6,112 nucleotides of DNA, taken from assembly GCA_002325615.1 (NCBI GenBank), contig DCSL01000028.1:1-6112 (forward strand). Reading direction: 5' to 3'. Below, piece by piece: positions 5,720 through 6,112 of this stretch. Numbering within the stretch: position 1 is the stretch's first letter; each line of letters opens with the position of its first letter. The translations under genes and the position numbers were made by a program. The notes under the pieces are model-generated. The model was not told the origin of the DNA and made no database searches. It saw nothing but the letters and a program-made list of their open reading frames with translations. This DNA is from Amoebophilaceae bacterium UBA1467 (lineage in GTDB: Bacteria; Bacteroidota; Bacteroidia; Cytophagales; Amoebophilaceae).

Positions 5720-6112
5720 TTATTCTTCATCAATGGTGGTTTTGGGGATCAGGGTTGCCGCCTCATCAAACAACTGCAGCGCTTTTTGAAACTCCTCATC
5801 GCTTTGGTGATAGATGGGATAAAATCCTTGCGCTCTCCATATGTTTCTGGCAATGTATGCTTTGAGCAATAGCTTCATATGAGTCTTGGTAGTGCACAAT
5901 GCTCTGCCATCGTAAGATACTCCAGCTTTATCTGCTTGGGCCACGATTTTTTTCAGCATCAGATCGCTCACTTCGAATCGGTCGTAATACCCCTCATACC
6001 CCATGGCAGTTAAGGCTTCTCGGTGCCGATCTACATACTCTAGGGCATATTGCTGTAAAATATTCTTGGCTTGCAGCTGGTCAAGGTAAGTGGCATGTGC
6101 ACGCGCTTCGAT
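5720..6112 (-). CDS. S41-family C-terminal processing peptidase (CtpA/Prc-like), C-terminal part only
   Basis: The frame is open from the right edge to the TAA at 5720-5722, giving the last 130 residues of a longer protein; the Met at 6004 is internal, not a start. The visible part fits the helical C-terminal region of Bacteroidota S41 serine peptidases: a LQAKNILQQYALEYVDRHRE stretch, then FEVSDLMLKKIV, A.KAGV, and LLLKAYIARNIW, then FYPI and a D.EFQKAL.LFDEA ending. The family cleaves proteins near their C-termini in the periplasm, using a Ser/Lys dyad and a PDZ domain. Both would lie further upstream, outside the window, so catalysis cannot be checked here. The gene precedes the lipoprotein cluster on the same strand with a 147-base gap; a functional link is not evident. 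The family assignment rests on recalled similarity of the tail only. Confidence 0.7.
   Translation of the reverse strand: MEARAHATYLDQLQAKNILQQYALEYVDRHREALTAMGYEGYYDRFEVSDLMLKKIVAQADKAGVSYDGRALCTTKTHMKLLLKAYIARNIWRAQGFYPIYHQSDEEFQKALQLFDEAATLIPKTTIDEE

Noticed and set aside
5555..5872. Plus-strand frame of 105 codons
   Set aside because: Runs antisense through the gap and the conserved S41 peptidase tail; no family features.

Overview
The window is about 6.1 kb, and every convincing gene lies on the minus strand. Transcription therefore runs from right to left: an S41-type C-terminal processing peptidase (only its C-terminal part is present), then a broken lipoprotein gene, then a very large intact lipoprotein that ends in a phage-type (GH24) lysozyme domain, then a small lipoprotein whose start overlaps the end of the large one. 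The S41 tail, with its VSD..L...V...A..GV and KA.IAR..W signatures, is of the kind seen in Bacteroidota. The lipoprotein signals and the lack of strong Shine-Dalgarno sites at most starts fit that phylum. An amoeba- or arthropod-associated lineage such as Amoebophilaceae is possible from the style of the repeat- and coiled-coil-rich lipoproteins, but this is a weak inference. GC content looks like roughly 45-50 % from sampled lines, not counted in full.

Layout. 5720-6112: C-terminal 130 residues of the S41 peptidase, running off the right edge. 5573-5719: short gap. 3930-5572: paralogue of the large gene, broken by at least two frameshifts and ending inside its coiled coil. 3747-3929: gap with no recognised signal. 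420-3746: 1108-residue lipoprotein built from a signal peptide, a low-complexity linker, an unrecognised domain shared with the paralogue, a charged coiled coil, an exact 11-residue Lys/Trp repeat, a glycine-rich hydrophobic segment, a second linker, a helical region and a GH24 lysozyme domain. 38-430: 130-residue lipoprotein, very probably translationally coupled to the large gene. 1-142: a perfect 44-bp inverted repeat that runs to the left edge and covers the 3' end of the small gene.

How the genes may work together. The large protein looks like a multi-domain, membrane-anchored effector-like protein with a cell-wall-hydrolase fold at its C-terminus. Its lysozyme domain keeps the catalytic Glu and Thr positions but has no Asp or Cys where the second acidic residue normally sits, so it may be inactive, altered or a binding module. 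The overlapping small lipoprotein is a plausible partner (inhibitor or immunity protein, or accessory factor), inferred from gene order only. The adjacent broken paralogue shows that this family duplicates and decays locally, as toxin-like or host-interaction genes often do. The left-edge inverted repeat may be an assembly or amplification fold-back, so the last residues of the small lipoprotein should be treated with caution.
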